The notes under the pieces were generated by a model. It ran no database searches and was not told the DNA's origin. It saw only the letters and a list, made by a program, of their open reading frames with translations. Below, piece by piece: positions 23,588-32,945 of a stretch of DNA of 64,000 nt; the stretch's first letter is position 1, and each line of letters opens with the position of its first letter. The position numbers and the translations under genes were made by a program. This DNA comes from Sphingobacterium sp. (GTDB lineage: Bacteria; Bacteroidota; Bacteroidia; Sphingobacteriales; Sphingobacteriaceae), in the NCBI GenBank assembly GCA_031286695.1, contig JAITTY010000006.1, positions 1 to 64,000 of the forward strand. Reading direction: 5' to 3'.

Positions 23588-26500
23588 AGCTATCTTTCAT
23601 TTTGAGTTTGCGCGTTGGTTTAAGAGTTCTGCCGTCTACATCTATATGGCACTCTTCTTTGCGCTTTCGTTGTTCATTATGCTGTCTTCGCTCGGTATTT
23701 TTGATGGTATAACGGCAACGACGTCGTCCAATACCATTATGAATTCGCCTTGGGCGATTAATGGTATGGTCAATGGCATGTCGACTATTATTTATTTCTT
23801 GATACCGTCCATTGTTGGGGCCTGCGTCTACCGGGATTTTCAATACCAGGTGCATACGATACTTTTCAGTTACCCTTTCTCAAAAACGGACTATCTACTT
23901 GGTAAATTCTTTGGATCAGTAGCTGTTGTATTGGTTATTGTATTTGCTTCAACCTTGGGTATTATCGTCGCACAATTTGTGCCGGGTATCAATCAATCCT
24001 TATTGGGGCCAATTCATGTTTGGGCATATTTACAGACCTATCTTGTACAGGTTATCCCAAATCTGATTATTTTTAGTGCAATTATCTTTGTGCTGGTAAC
24101 ATTGACACGAAACGTATACGTTGGTTTTGTCGCGGTGTTGATCCTTATTATTCTTCAGGTGCTGGTTCAGAATCTGGCGAACAATATGGACAATCGTTTT
24201 GTGGGGGCATTGATAGATCCTTTTGGGGATAGTGCCATCTCATACTATACCCAATACTGGTCTCCGGATGAGAAGAATATCAATAATCTTCCCTTTACCG
24301 GAGCTGTTATTTATAACCGGTTAATATGGCTCGCTGTCGCAGCCTTATTCATTGGCGGATTTTATATGTTGTTTTCTTTTTCACAACATTCGATTTCCTT
24401 TAAATCATCGAAAAAAGGAGCCCGTTTAACCAAAAATAACTTTGATAGTATCTTCAAAATCAATCTACCTAAAGTAAACTATGATTTTTCAACCTTTCAT
24501 TATTTGAAAACGACATGGACAATGGCACGGTACGACTATCGCTATATCGTCAAAAATCCGGTGTTTTTAATATTGACTTTAGTAGGGGTTTTGTTCATTA
24601 TCTTGATGGCGAGCACTATTGGCTCGATCTTCGGAACGTCGACTTATCCGGTGACCTGGAAAATGCTGATGATCCCGGGGACTACGTTTAAGTTTTTCCT
24701 GCTGATCCTGACGTTTCTTTTTACGGGACTTCTCGTCCATAGAGGAAGCATTACGCGGATGGGGGGATTGTTGGATACAACAGCGACGCCCAACTGGGCT
24801 TTTATGGGATCTAAAATCATTGCGATCCTTTTGATGCAATTGACCTTACTGGCCGTGGTGATTGCAACCTGTATGGGCTTCCAGGTGTACCACCACTATT
24901 ATAATTTTGAAATCGGACAATATGTGATGCATCTGATGGTGTATGGGATGTTGTCAAATTTGGTATGGCTATTTATTTCACTTTTTGTACATACGCTTTT
25001 CAAAAATTACCTGGCTGGATTTTTTGTGTTATTGACCCTCTTTATTGGATTACCCTTTTTATCCATGGTCGGTGTAGAGCAGGAGATCTATCAGTTTAAT
25101 CAGGGACCGGATCTGGATTACTCGGATATGGATGGATTCGGCTATGTTCTTCCGTTTATAACGTATCGGATTTATTGGCTGCTTTTTGCGGTGTTTTTTG
25201 CTGTCATCGCCCTGCTGTTATGGCGAAGAGGTGGTTTTTCGGGAGTTAGGGAGCGTTGGGGTATTTTTAAGGCGAATTTGGGGCCGGTAACAACGGCGCT
25301 GCTCATTTTTGCCTTTGCGGGCTTTATTGGCATCGGTGCTGCAATATATTACGAAAACCACATTAAAAATCCATATTATACCAGTTTAGATCATGAAAAA
25401 CAAGCTGTAGAATGGGAAAAGAAATATAAGAAATACCAGTACAGGCCGCAGCCCCGTGTCGTGGATATTAAGTTTAATCTGGATATTTTTCCCGATACGC
25501 GAAGTTTTAAAGCGCATGCGGACTATGTATTGAAAAACAAAACCAATACGCCTATTGATTCTATTTTTGTCAATTACAATAATTACGATTATACATTTTC
25601 TTTAAGTGTACCAAATAAATTGATTTCTGCCGACGATAAATATAATTTCAATATTTATAAACTCGAGAAGCCTATGGCTCCGGGCGATTCTATTGTGTTG
25701 AAATTTAGTACGGCTAGTCCGGCCAATACCTGGATAAATGAAAAGTCTCCTGTAAAGGGTAATGGTACGTTTATCAACAATATGCTTTTCCCGAATATAG
25801 GCTATCTTGACCGTGGCGAGTTGGTAGACAATGATGTCCGCAAAAAGTATGGCCTCCCGTATCGCGATAGAATGGCTCCGCAGACTGACAAAAGGGGCCT
25901 GCAGAATAACTATATATCCAACGATGCCGATTGGATTCGTTTTGAAGCTACGGTAAGTACGGCCAAGAATCAGTTGGCTATTGCTCCGGGCTATCTCACA
26001 AAACAATGGGAGAAAGATGGTCGTAAGTACTATCAATATAAAATGGATTCGGAAATCCTGAACTTTTTTGCGTTTAATTCGGCCGAATATGAAGTCAAAA
26101 AAGATAAGTGGAACGGGGTTAATTTGGAGATCTATTATCATAAAGGACATACCTATAACCTCGATCGAATGATGGCTTCCAGTAAGGCTTCTTTGGCTTA
26201 CTATACGAAAGAATACAGTGCTTACCCGCATCGACAATTGCGTATTATTGAATTTCCGCGTACAGCGGGAACTTTCGCGCAGTCCTTTGCAAATACAATT
26301 CCTTTTTCCGAAGCGATCGGTTTTATTGCTGATGTTAATGAGAAGAAAGAAGATGCGGTCGATTATCCCTACGCGGTAACAGCCCATGAGATTGCACATC
26401 AATGGTGGGCACATCAAGTGGTAGGAGCCAATGTGCAAGGGGCTACATTGATGTCCGAAAGTATGTCTGAATATTCATCGCTCAAGGTTTTGGAAAAAAG

Positions 26501-27224
26501 ATATGGCAAAGGGCAGATGCGTAAGTTTCTCAAAGATGCGCTCGATGGCTATTTGCAAGGACGAAGTGCTGAAAAACTAGGTGAAAAGCCGTTGATGTAT
26601 AATGAAAATCAAATGTACATCCATTACCAAAAGGGATCCCTGGTGCTTTATGCCTTGAGCGATTATCTGGGCGAGGGTCTTTTTAACAGGACAGCCCAAT
26701 CTTATTTACAACGTACAGCGTTTCAAAACCCACCTTATACAACTTCATCAGAGTTTGTGGATAGTTTTAGACAGGCGACTCCTGACTCATTACGTTACCT
26801 GATTAAAGATATGTTTGAAACGATCACCCTGTATAACAATAAAATAGAAAAAGTAAGTTCAAAGAAACTTAAGGATGGTAAATACCAGGTTGATATCCAA
26901 TTTGAAGTGTCCAAGTACCGCGTAGATAGCAATGGGAAAAAGAGCTACAATGACGAAGGAGGACAGCCACTGTCCTTTAAGAAGTCAGATCGTGTGACCC
27001 TGAAGTCACTGCCCTTGGCAGACTATATTGAGGTAGGTGTTTTCTCGGATAAGAAAAGCAAGGACGGTAATAAACGTCAGGAGCTTTATCTAAAAAAGCA
27101 TAAAATCGATCGAATCAACAATACGATGACGCTAATTGTTGATCAAAAACCGGAACAGGTCGGCATCGATCCTTACAATAAATTGATCGATATTGAATCG
27201 GACGATAATCGAAAGGAAATATAA
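23568..27224 (+). CDS. Fused ABC-2 type permease and M1 family metallopeptidase
   Basis: The 1218-residue protein has about twelve membrane helices in the first 600 residues, arranged as two ABC-2-like halves (start FHFEFARWFKSSAVYIYMAL; second half from about residue 315, WTMARYDYRYIVKNP). An extracytoplasmic M1-type domain follows, with the zinc motif H940-E-x-x-H944 (HEIAHQWW) and E964 as likely third ligand. The spacing is HExxH-x19-E, one residue longer than the usual x18, and the exopeptidase GAMEN motif is not visible. It overlaps the ABC ATPase gene. An internal ATG at 23580 is an alternative start. The domain could process the exported substrate or another envelope peptide. Confidence 0.9.
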   Translation: MINAMFKAIFHFEFARWFKSSAVYIYMALFFALSLFIMLSSLGIFDGITATTSSNTIMNSPWAINGMVNGMSTIIYFLIPSIVGACVYRDFQYQVHTILFSYPFSKTDYLLGKFFGSVAVVLVIVFASTLGIIVAQFVPGINQSLLGPIHVWAYLQTYLVQVIPNLIIFSAIIFVLVTLTRNVYVGFVAVLILIILQVLVQNLANNMDNRFVGALIDPFGDSAISYYTQYWSPDEKNINNLPFTGAVIYNRLIWLAVAALFIGGFYMLFSFSQHSISFKSSKKGARLTKNNFDSIFKINLPKVNYDFSTFHYLKTTWTMARYDYRYIVKNPVFLILTLVGVLFIILMASTIGSIFGTSTYPVTWKMLMIPGTTFKFFLLILTFLFTGLLVHRGSITRMGGLLDTTATPNWAFMGSKIIAILLMQLTLLAVVIATCMGFQVYHHYYNFEIGQYVMHLMVYGMLSNLVWLFISLFVHTLFKNYLAGFFVLLTLFIGLPFLSMVGVEQEIYQFNQGPDLDYSDMDGFGYVLPFITYRIYWLLFAVFFAVIALLLWRRGGFSGVRERWGIFKANLGPVTTALLIFAFAGFIGIGAAIYYENHIKNPYYTSLDHEKQAVEWEKKYKKYQYRPQPRVVDIKFNLDIFPDTRSFKAHADYVLKNKTNTPIDSIFVNYNNYDYTFSLSVPNKLISADDKYNFNIYKLEKPMAPGDSIVLKFSTASPANTWINEKSPVKGNGTFINNMLFPNIGYLDRGELVDNDVRKKYGLPYRDRMAPQTDKRGLQNNYISNDADWIRFEATVSTAKNQLAIAPGYLTKQWEKDGRKYYQYKMDSEILNFFAFNSAEYEVKKDKWNGVNLEIYYHKGHTYNLDRMMASSKASLAYYTKEYSAYPHRQLRIIEFPRTAGTFAQSFANTIPFSEAIGFIADVNEKKEDAVDYPYAVTAHEIAHQWWAHQVVGANVQGATLMSESMSEYSSLKVLEKRYGKGQMRKFLKDALDGYLQGRSAEKLGEKPLMYNENQMYIHYQKGSLVLYALSDYLGEGLFNRTAQSYLQRTAFQNPPYTTSSEFVDSFRQATPDSLRYLIKDMFETITLYNNKIEKVSSKKLKDGKYQVDIQFEVSKYRVDSNGKKSYNDEGGQPLSFKKSDRVTLKSLPLADYIEVGVFSDKKSKDGNKRQELYLKKHKIDRINNTMTLIVDQKPEQVGIDPYNKLIDIESDDNRKEI

Positions 27225-27240
27225 GGAAAACCCGTCATAA

Positions 27241-27270
27241 AAAAATCCTCATCGTACGATGAGGATTTTT
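27241..27270. terminator. Terminator after the permease/M1 gene
   Basis: A perfect 30-bp palindrome with arms of 15 nt (AAAAATCCTCATCGT and its complement) ends in a run of seven T. It lies 17 nt after the stop codon and is symmetrical enough to work on both strands. Confidence 0.85.
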
Positions 27271-27488
27271 TTACACTAAATGGTTTAGGCCGTATTTCTT
27301 TTTCTTATAAAAGCGTAGTAATTTAGACCCTCTTACTGAGGTTGGATTAACATGCCCCCCTGTCATTGCAAAATAATCAATGAAATTAATGGTACCTTAA
27401 TACTGTCTTAACCTTGTATAGGTTAATTTTGGCTGTTGAAAGTTTAGGCTATCGGGATAAAATCGGGCTATTGATTTGCTAAATCGAA

Positions 27489-27665
27489 ATGAGCATCATC
27501 GAAGAAGTGAAAAATAACGAACAGCATATTATTCGTTTTGGCCGTTTTATAAACGGATCTTGGTGGGATCATAAAGCATCGAATGATGCAAACAAAGAAA
27601 TCTATCCAATATTGTATACGCAGCTGGCAAATAATCCTAATCTCGTTCAAAATCCCGGTTATTAA
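27489..27665 (+). CDS. Small hypothetical protein, 58 residues
   Basis: An ATG-initiated frame encodes 58 residues starting MSIIEEVKNNEQHIIRFG and ending NLVQNPGY. It is Asn-rich with two adjacent tryptophans (NGSWWDHK) and no signal peptide or membrane helix. No clear Shine-Dalgarno is visible; a TAATTTTG sequence 58-65 nt upstream (27424-27431) fits the Bacteroidota -7 element without an obvious -33 partner. It lies alone in an otherwise empty 450-bp gap before the GH92 gene. No family recognised; a chance frame cannot be excluded. Confidence 0.4.
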   Translation: MSIIEEVKNNEQHIIRFGRFINGSWWDHKASNDANKEIYPILYTQLANNPNLVQNPGY

Positions 27666-27724
27666 CAGTTTTTTTGCGCGCAATTTTTGGAGCCTTTATA
27701 CATATGAAAAATAATAGACTATAA

Positions 27725-29740
27725 ATGAAAAAAATACTGCTGTCTTTGATGCTCTGTTACGCTACAATTGCTGGAGCGCAGACCGATCGTGTAAATGTTT
27801 TCTTAGGATCTTCCGGCGACCACGGCCAGCTTTCACCAGCGGCTTCTTCTCCTTTCCATCAATTGAGCATTGTGCCTTATACTAATCCGGGAACGCATAC
27901 GGGCTATGAGCATCTTGCCAAGGAAATTAAAGGTTTTACACACAATCGCCTCGAGGGGGTAGGTTGTATGGGCAGTGGTGGATTGATCTTTATTAGGCCA
28001 TTTATAGAAAATGATATAAAACCACTGAATAAAATTGACGAGCACGCCCAGCCAGGGTATTATGCCTTAAAAACCGCAGAGGGCATTCAAGTTGAAGTGG
28101 CTGTGAATAATGATTTTGGTCGAGAACAATATACTTTTCCTGTGGGTAGAAAAGGTTTTTTTATTGATTTGGGACATGCTTTCAATGGCGCTTTTGTTGA
28201 CAATGATTTTACACAGGAGGGCAACCTACTATTCGGTAAAGTGCGAGCGAAAACGACATGCCATGTGGGGACATATACCATTTATTATGCACTGGAAATT
28301 CCTACAGCAAGAGGATGGCGAAAGGAGGGTAATAAGATCTGGGTAGACCTGAACGAGGAGGACCAGATAGCAGATGTCAATATTGCATTTTCTGCTGTGG
28401 ATCAACAGGACGCAAAAAAGGCGCTCGCAGAATATGCTAAGCTAGATTTTACAGCTGTAAAAAAACGGGCAGCTGATCGCTGGAAAACTGCCCTGTCGGT
28501 ATTGCAGGTAAGGGGCGATTCAGATAAGGTAGATTTATTTTATTCCTTGCTCTACCGCAGTTTACAATCCCCCTATGTTATCAGCGATGAGCAGGGGAAT
28601 TTTAGGGGAACGGATGGGAAAATACATCGTTCCAAAGAAACACGTTATCACGGATGGGCGATCTGGGACAATTATAAAACACAATTACCGCTTTTGGAAC
28701 TGATAGATCCGCAGATGTATCAGGGCGTTGTCTCCTCGATTGCAGACCTTTACCGTTATGGGAAATTTGACTTTGCAGGAGCTCATGAACCAGCAAATTC
28801 GGTCCGGACTGAACATGCAGCTGTCGTTCTTTTGGATGCGATCAAGAAAGGATATCGGATCGATATTGATGGAATAAAAGATTCCTTAATACACGATACC
28901 GTTCGCTATGATTTTAAGAAACCGGACAAGTACCTTGAAGCATGTTATGATATGTGGGCAATGTCCAAGCTTTTTCCGCAGAATAGCAAAACCTATTTGG
29001 AGCGAGCAAAATCATATCAGGCAATTTGGAATAAAGATTTTAAAGATCTGACCAAACGGGATGTAGATCGCATGTCGGCACGGGATATGTATCAGGGAAC
29101 AATTAGGCAATATCGTTGGAATGTACCTTTTGATGTTAGGGGATTAAGGAAGTTAGCGGGTGGTGAAGAAAGCTTTACACAGCAACTGGATGAGTTTTAT
29201 GACGGTTATTATTTCAATAGGGCGAATGAACCGGATATGCAATCGCTGACTTTATATAATGCGAGTAAGACCCCTTGGCGCTATCAGGAGTGGATACATC
29301 GAATTGCATTGGACACCACCATACAATATTACTTTAACGACAACAGCCGCGGTATCGGGGCACATATCGACCGGATTTATAAAAATGAGCCTAAAGCCTT
29401 TGTAAGAACCATGGACGATGATGCTGGTGCGATGTCGAGCTGGTGGGTGCTGTCTGCGATCGGATTGCAACAACCTTTGGTCGGGGAACCAGTTTTCTAT
29501 ATCAGCGTACCATTTTTTGATGAGATTAAGCTGGAAAACAAAGGTAATCCGCTCACCATCGAGGTGCCAAATAGAAGCGACAAAAAACGCTATATCAAAT
29601 CAATTAAATTGAACGGAAAGGATTTGGGGAGGTTGTGGATCACACATGATGAACTCAGAAAAGGGGGGACCTTATCTATAGAATCTTCTGAAAAGCCGAC
29701 AGTTTATGGTGCTAATATACCCTGGATTAGCGAGATCTAA
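27725..29740 (+). CDS. GH92 family glycosidase, putative alpha-mannosidase
   Basis: The 671-residue protein has a signal peptide (cleavage near AGAQ, residue 19). GH92 signatures are present: GTHTGYEHLAKEIKGF... HNRLEGVGC near the N terminus, YHGWAIWDNYKTQLPLLEL and the catalytic-region DDDAGAMSSWW with D564-D566 as candidate general bases. HEPANSVRTEHAAV lies in the helical barrel. GH92 enzymes are Ca2+-dependent, inverting exo-alpha-mannosidases acting on N-glycan or yeast-mannan type linkages. The protein is somewhat shorter than the usual 720-760 residues. No SusCD pair adjoins, so it is an isolated GH92. Confidence 0.9.
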   Translation: MKKILLSLMLCYATIAGAQTDRVNVFLGSSGDHGQLSPAASSPFHQLSIVPYTNPGTHTGYEHLAKEIKGFTHNRLEGVGCMGSGGLIFIRPFIENDIKPLNKIDEHAQPGYYALKTAEGIQVEVAVNNDFGREQYTFPVGRKGFFIDLGHAFNGAFVDNDFTQEGNLLFGKVRAKTTCHVGTYTIYYALEIPTARGWRKEGNKIWVDLNEEDQIADVNIAFSAVDQQDAKKALAEYAKLDFTAVKKRAADRWKTALSVLQVRGDSDKVDLFYSLLYRSLQSPYVISDEQGNFRGTDGKIHRSKETRYHGWAIWDNYKTQLPLLELIDPQMYQGVVSSIADLYRYGKFDFAGAHEPANSVRTEHAAVVLLDAIKKGYRIDIDGIKDSLIHDTVRYDFKKPDKYLEACYDMWAMSKLFPQNSKTYLERAKSYQAIWNKDFKDLTKRDVDRMSARDMYQGTIRQYRWNVPFDVRGLRKLAGGEESFTQQLDEFYDGYYFNRANEPDMQSLTLYNASKTPWRYQEWIHRIALDTTIQYYFNDNSRGIGAHIDRIYKNEPKAFVRTMDDDAGAMSSWWVLSAIGLQQPLVGEPVFYISVPFFDEIKLENKGNPLTIEVPNRSDKKRYIKSIKLNGKDLGRLWITHDELRKGGTLSIESSEKPTVYGANIPWISEI

Positions 29741-29809
29741 TAAGCAAATCAAGGTATCAAATCAAAAGAGAGCAAATTGACGGCTTAACACTGTGTTATT
29801 AGTATAGAG

Positions 29810-29845
29810 AAGAGACTATCTTAGAAATTTAAGATAGTCTCTTTT
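29810..29845 (+). terminator. Terminator downstream of GH92
   Basis: A 13-bp perfect stem (AGAGACTATCTTA with its complement at 29830-29842) encloses a 6-nt loop and ends in four T. It lies 70 nt after the GH92 stop codon. Confidence 0.8.
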
Positions 29846-29937
29846 GCTTAAATGTGAATCGTTGTCGTCATTATTATGCAGCTCGTTTCACAATGATTAC
29901 AGAAAAAGTTGATCGGTTAACACAAGGGAATTAATAT

Positions 29938-30167
29938 TTAATACTGTGGTGCATCTTTTGTAAGATTTAATTTGCCCGTTTCTTTGCGTACCTCTTTTAC
30001 GATTATTTCTGCGTCCGCTCGAACACTGTATACCAATCCTGGAGTTCGCAAGCAGAGAGGAAATCATTTATCTTATTCTTAATGTCAGCTGAGGTCTTAT
30101 CGGAGCCAACAAAAAGTATACATAAATTAGAAAAGTGTTGGTGTTTTTTAATAATTAGCTGACGCAT
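29938..30167 (-). pseudogene. Possible decayed small gene, two frames
   Basis: On the minus strand an ATG at 30167 opens 54 codons (starting MRQLIIKKHQHF, ending at TAA 30003-30005). Near that stop another frame continues as ...GLVYSVRADAEIIVKEVRK and ends at 29938. Together they could be a gene of about 75 codons broken by one indel. Both pieces are short enough to be chance, and no family is recognised. The rest of the 360-bp gap shows no other feature. Confidence 0.22.
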
Positions 30168-30211
30168 ATGAATAATTTTATACGTATTCTGAAAACACTA
30201 CATGATCTTAT

Positions 30212-30790
30212 ATGATATACAAATATGTTACTGAGAAATTTTCACATTTTAATTTAGCTGACGAGGAGATTTTTGCTTTGATAGGAATTCTCAAATTTCG
30301 TAGATATAAGCGCAAAGAAACGATTTTTTATATTGGAGAACGTGTAAATACTATTGCAATGTTAGTTGAGGGGGCAGCTTATTCAACGATGTTACATGAC
30401 GATGGTAAAGAACGAATTACAAGTTTACACTATCCCGATTCCTTAAGTGAAATTGTTTTCAATTATGAAGACTATTTGCAGGAAAGTCCATCTCAAAAGA
30501 ATTATCTAGTTTATGAAGAGTCTTTGTTATTACTCTTGGATATTAATGCTGTAAGGCGTCTTTATGAACAATTTCCGAGGTTTTATCAGTTGGAGTTAAT
30601 GCTTATGCAGCCGAATTTATTACTCGCACTGAAGAGTATCCATATCCTTCAAGGCCATACATCAAATGAGAAAATACGATTATTAAAACAGCACTTTCCT
30701 AAAATTTTTCAGCTATTTCCGTATAGCTATATCGCATCTTATTTAGGGGTTCATCGGAATACATTCAATAAGGTAATGGCGTCTCTTTAG
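30212..30790 (+). CDS. Crp/Fnr-like transcriptional regulator
   Basis: The 192-residue protein has an N-terminal cyclic-nucleotide-binding-like beta roll (about residues 20-115: RYKRKETIFYIGERVNTIAMLVEGAAYS) and a C-terminal helical part ending in a recognition-like segment, YIASYLGVHRNTFNKVMASL. This follows the pattern of Bacteroidota Crp/Fnr-type regulators that lack a full winged helix. No FNR-type cysteine cluster is present, so it is not an iron-sulphur oxygen sensor. It is followed 90 nt later by a lone receiver-domain gene. Confidence 0.82.
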   Translation: MIYKYVTEKFSHFNLADEEIFALIGILKFRRYKRKETIFYIGERVNTIAMLVEGAAYSTMLHDDGKERITSLHYPDSLSEIVFNYEDYLQESPSQKNYLVYEESLLLLLDINAVRRLYEQFPRFYQLELMLMQPNLLLALKSIHILQGHTSNEKIRLLKQHFPKIFQLFPYSYIASYLGVHRNTFNKVMASL

Positions 30791-30880
30791 TAAAATTAAT
30801 ATTACCTATTAGGATATTTTTATGAATATTTTGCACATTTATGTGCATTATGAAACTTTTTTCAAGCCTAATTTTATGTT

Positions 30881-31291
30881 ATGACATCAGAGGTAATAAA
30901 TGAAACCCCACTAACTATTGTAACTGCAGACGACTCCCTTATTATCAGAACTGTGATCGCAATAGCTATCGACAATGATCCACGTTTTCATCTGCTCGGT
31001 AATTTTAGCAATGGCTTGGAATTAATACAGGCTGTTGAGATGATGCAATATCCCCCGGATATCTGTTTACTGGATATCATAATGCCAATTTGTAATGGTG
31101 TCGAGACCGCTAAATTATTGCAGGCTAACTATAGTTCTATTGCGTTATTTGCGTACACCAGTTTATCCATTGACCCAAAGGTTGACCAAATGTATCACTA
31201 TGGCGTTGAAGAAGTATTTTATAAACAAGGATTGCCGCTGAATAGGATTATGGATAAAATTTACGAAAAGTATATGTTGACGGATAAGTAA
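30881..31291 (+). CDS. Single-domain response regulator
   Basis: The 136-residue protein is a complete receiver domain without an output domain. The acidic pair is D17-D18, the phosphoacceptor D65 (LLDIIMP), the conserved Thr is in FAYTSL and the Lys in VFYKQG. Such proteins work through protein-protein contact, as CheY does. No histidine kinase gene is in the window. Its position after the Crp-like gene suggests, but does not show, joint function. Confidence 0.9.
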   Translation: MTSEVINETPLTIVTADDSLIIRTVIAIAIDNDPRFHLLGNFSNGLELIQAVEMMQYPPDICLLDIIMPICNGVETAKLLQANYSSIALFAYTSLSIDPKVDQMYHYGVEEVFYKQGLPLNRIMDKIYEKYMLTDK

Positions 31292-31318
31292 TATAAAAAT
31301 ATGGTGCTGGCTTAGGGT

Positions 31319-31351
31319 AAAAAAAAGCGGGATCAATTCAACTGACCCCGC
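31319..31351 (-). terminator. Terminator of the susC-susD operon
   Basis: GCGGG...CCCGC hairpin (31327-31351) with one mismatch in a 9-bp stem, followed on the minus strand by eight T. It lies 73 nt beyond the SusD-like stop codon. Confidence 0.7.
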
Positions 31352-31423
31352 CTGACAAATAATGCTACCCACAAGTGATCACATTAGCTCTCATCTCAAA
31401 ATTTTTTAACTTAATCCACACTG

Positions 31424-32935
31424 TTATTTTACATCCCACCAGATCCTTGCTGTCAAAACGCCATTATCCCCTTGTGCTAATACGTTTGCATTGTTTGTAT
31501 TGATTTCTGTCTCTGGATACATGAAGCGCAATGGATAGGCTCCTGGGGTTGGTGAGGACAAAGAATTCGGAATCGCCGGATAACCAAGGCGTCTAAAATC
31601 GTTCCAAGCCTGGATATTATTAATGTTGTGCAGGGCAAGCCATTTTTGGCTTATTATCCGCTCGATCTTATGATTTGCTTCGGAATAGCTAACCGTTTTT
31701 TGATTTATGTAGGGTTGCACATTGTAATTGTTTTGGTTGAACAGATAGTTAAATGAGGCCTGAATTCCTTTTTCGTAGGCCTGACTTGCAATACCACTTA
31801 TCCATCCACGTTCAATGGCTTCGGCTTCTAAAAAAGCGGCCTCTGCGAGGGAAACGAGAACTGTGGCTTGACCAAATGATTTAATAATTCCGGCAGGCTG
31901 ATTCCCATTCTCCAGTGGACCTTTTAAGGCTGAAGTGTGAATAGCTGCATAGGCATCAGCTATCGTATTGTTTCCAAAGATGACTCCCTTAAACTCACCT
32001 GAAATCTGCGTATAGTTTTGTTGCAGCCTTGGATCATTATAGCTTTGGTAGGTATTGATCAAAAATTGTGTAGGTCTAATATTCGCATAATTGGCTACGG
32101 CGACTCCCGCATTATTGCGGTAGAATGTTTCGTAAAAAGGATTCATCTTTGTCGCTGTATTGAGATATCCTGGATTAACCGCTGCATTTTCAGTGATATA
32201 TCCTGAACCCTCCTGCACAATTTTCTGGATTTCCTGTTTGATGTATGATTCTTGGCTAGCTACCTCAGATTGCTGGAGTAGTGCTCTTAATTTAAGCGTA
32301 TTACCAAATTTTACCCATTTGCTTTTGTCGCCTTTGAAAAGAACGTCGTCTGTTGTAGGCAACAAGGATGCGATTTTTATATCTGTAATACCTTCGGTAA
32401 TGAGATCGACAGACTTGGCATATACGTCTTTCCCAGATTCATATTTCGGATGTAAATTAGTTGATCCATTCAACGCATCACCAAATGGGACATTATTGTA
32501 AAAGTCAACTAGTGTAAAATAATGATGAGCCATCATGATTTTGCAGATGCCAGCGTAAAATTTTGCATCTTCGGCGTTGGCCTGATCCAAAATCTCCTTG
32601 TAATACAGTAGGTTGTTGTAACTGGACTCCCAGACAGGGATACCATCCCTTGTATCTCTAATCGAAGGACCGTTATAAGTCTTTAATGCCGTAAAAGCAC
32701 TCACACCTTCATTTGAAGTACCCCAATAACCTCCCCACAAACCGCCGATCTGATTTAATTGTACAGACTCATTTACTGCAGACACGACTAGTGCGGCAGG
32801 AAGTTTGGCATTTAGGCTCAGGTTTTCCTTTATTGGCGCATTTGGATTATCATTGACATCGAGGAATTCCTTACAGGAAATAGCTGTAAAAAACGTCATC
32901 GCAACTAAAGCTGATTTTATAATAGTGAATTTCAT
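31424..32935 (-). CDS. SusD/RagB family outer-membrane lipoprotein
   Basis: The product is 503 residues from the ATG at 32935, with lipoprotein signal MKFTIIKSALVAMTFFTAISC and the typical following sequence KEFLDVNDNPNAP. It belongs to the SusD-like group that starts with NDNPN (SusD_2 type), often seen in peptide or unknown-substrate systems rather than starch. It forms the surface lid of the SusC transporter encoded immediately upstream in transcription, 10 nt away. The open frame extends upstream into susC and that part is rejected. Confidence 0.9.
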   Translation of the reverse strand: MKFTIIKSALVAMTFFTAISCKEFLDVNDNPNAPIKENLSLNAKLPAALVVSAVNESVQLNQIGGLWGGYWGTSNEGVSAFTALKTYNGPSIRDTRDGIPVWESSYNNLLYYKEILDQANAEDAKFYAGICKIMMAHHYFTLVDFYNNVPFGDALNGSTNLHPKYESGKDVYAKSVDLITEGITDIKIASLLPTTDDVLFKGDKSKWVKFGNTLKLRALLQQSEVASQESYIKQEIQKIVQEGSGYITENAAVNPGYLNTATKMNPFYETFYRNNAGVAVANYANIRPTQFLINTYQSYNDPRLQQNYTQISGEFKGVIFGNNTIADAYAAIHTSALKGPLENGNQPAGIIKSFGQATVLVSLAEAAFLEAEAIERGWISGIASQAYEKGIQASFNYLFNQNNYNVQPYINQKTVSYSEANHKIERIISQKWLALHNINNIQAWNDFRRLGYPAIPNSLSSPTPGAYPLRFMYPETEINTNNANVLAQGDNGVLTARIWWDVK

Positions 32936-32945
32936 CTCTGTAGTG

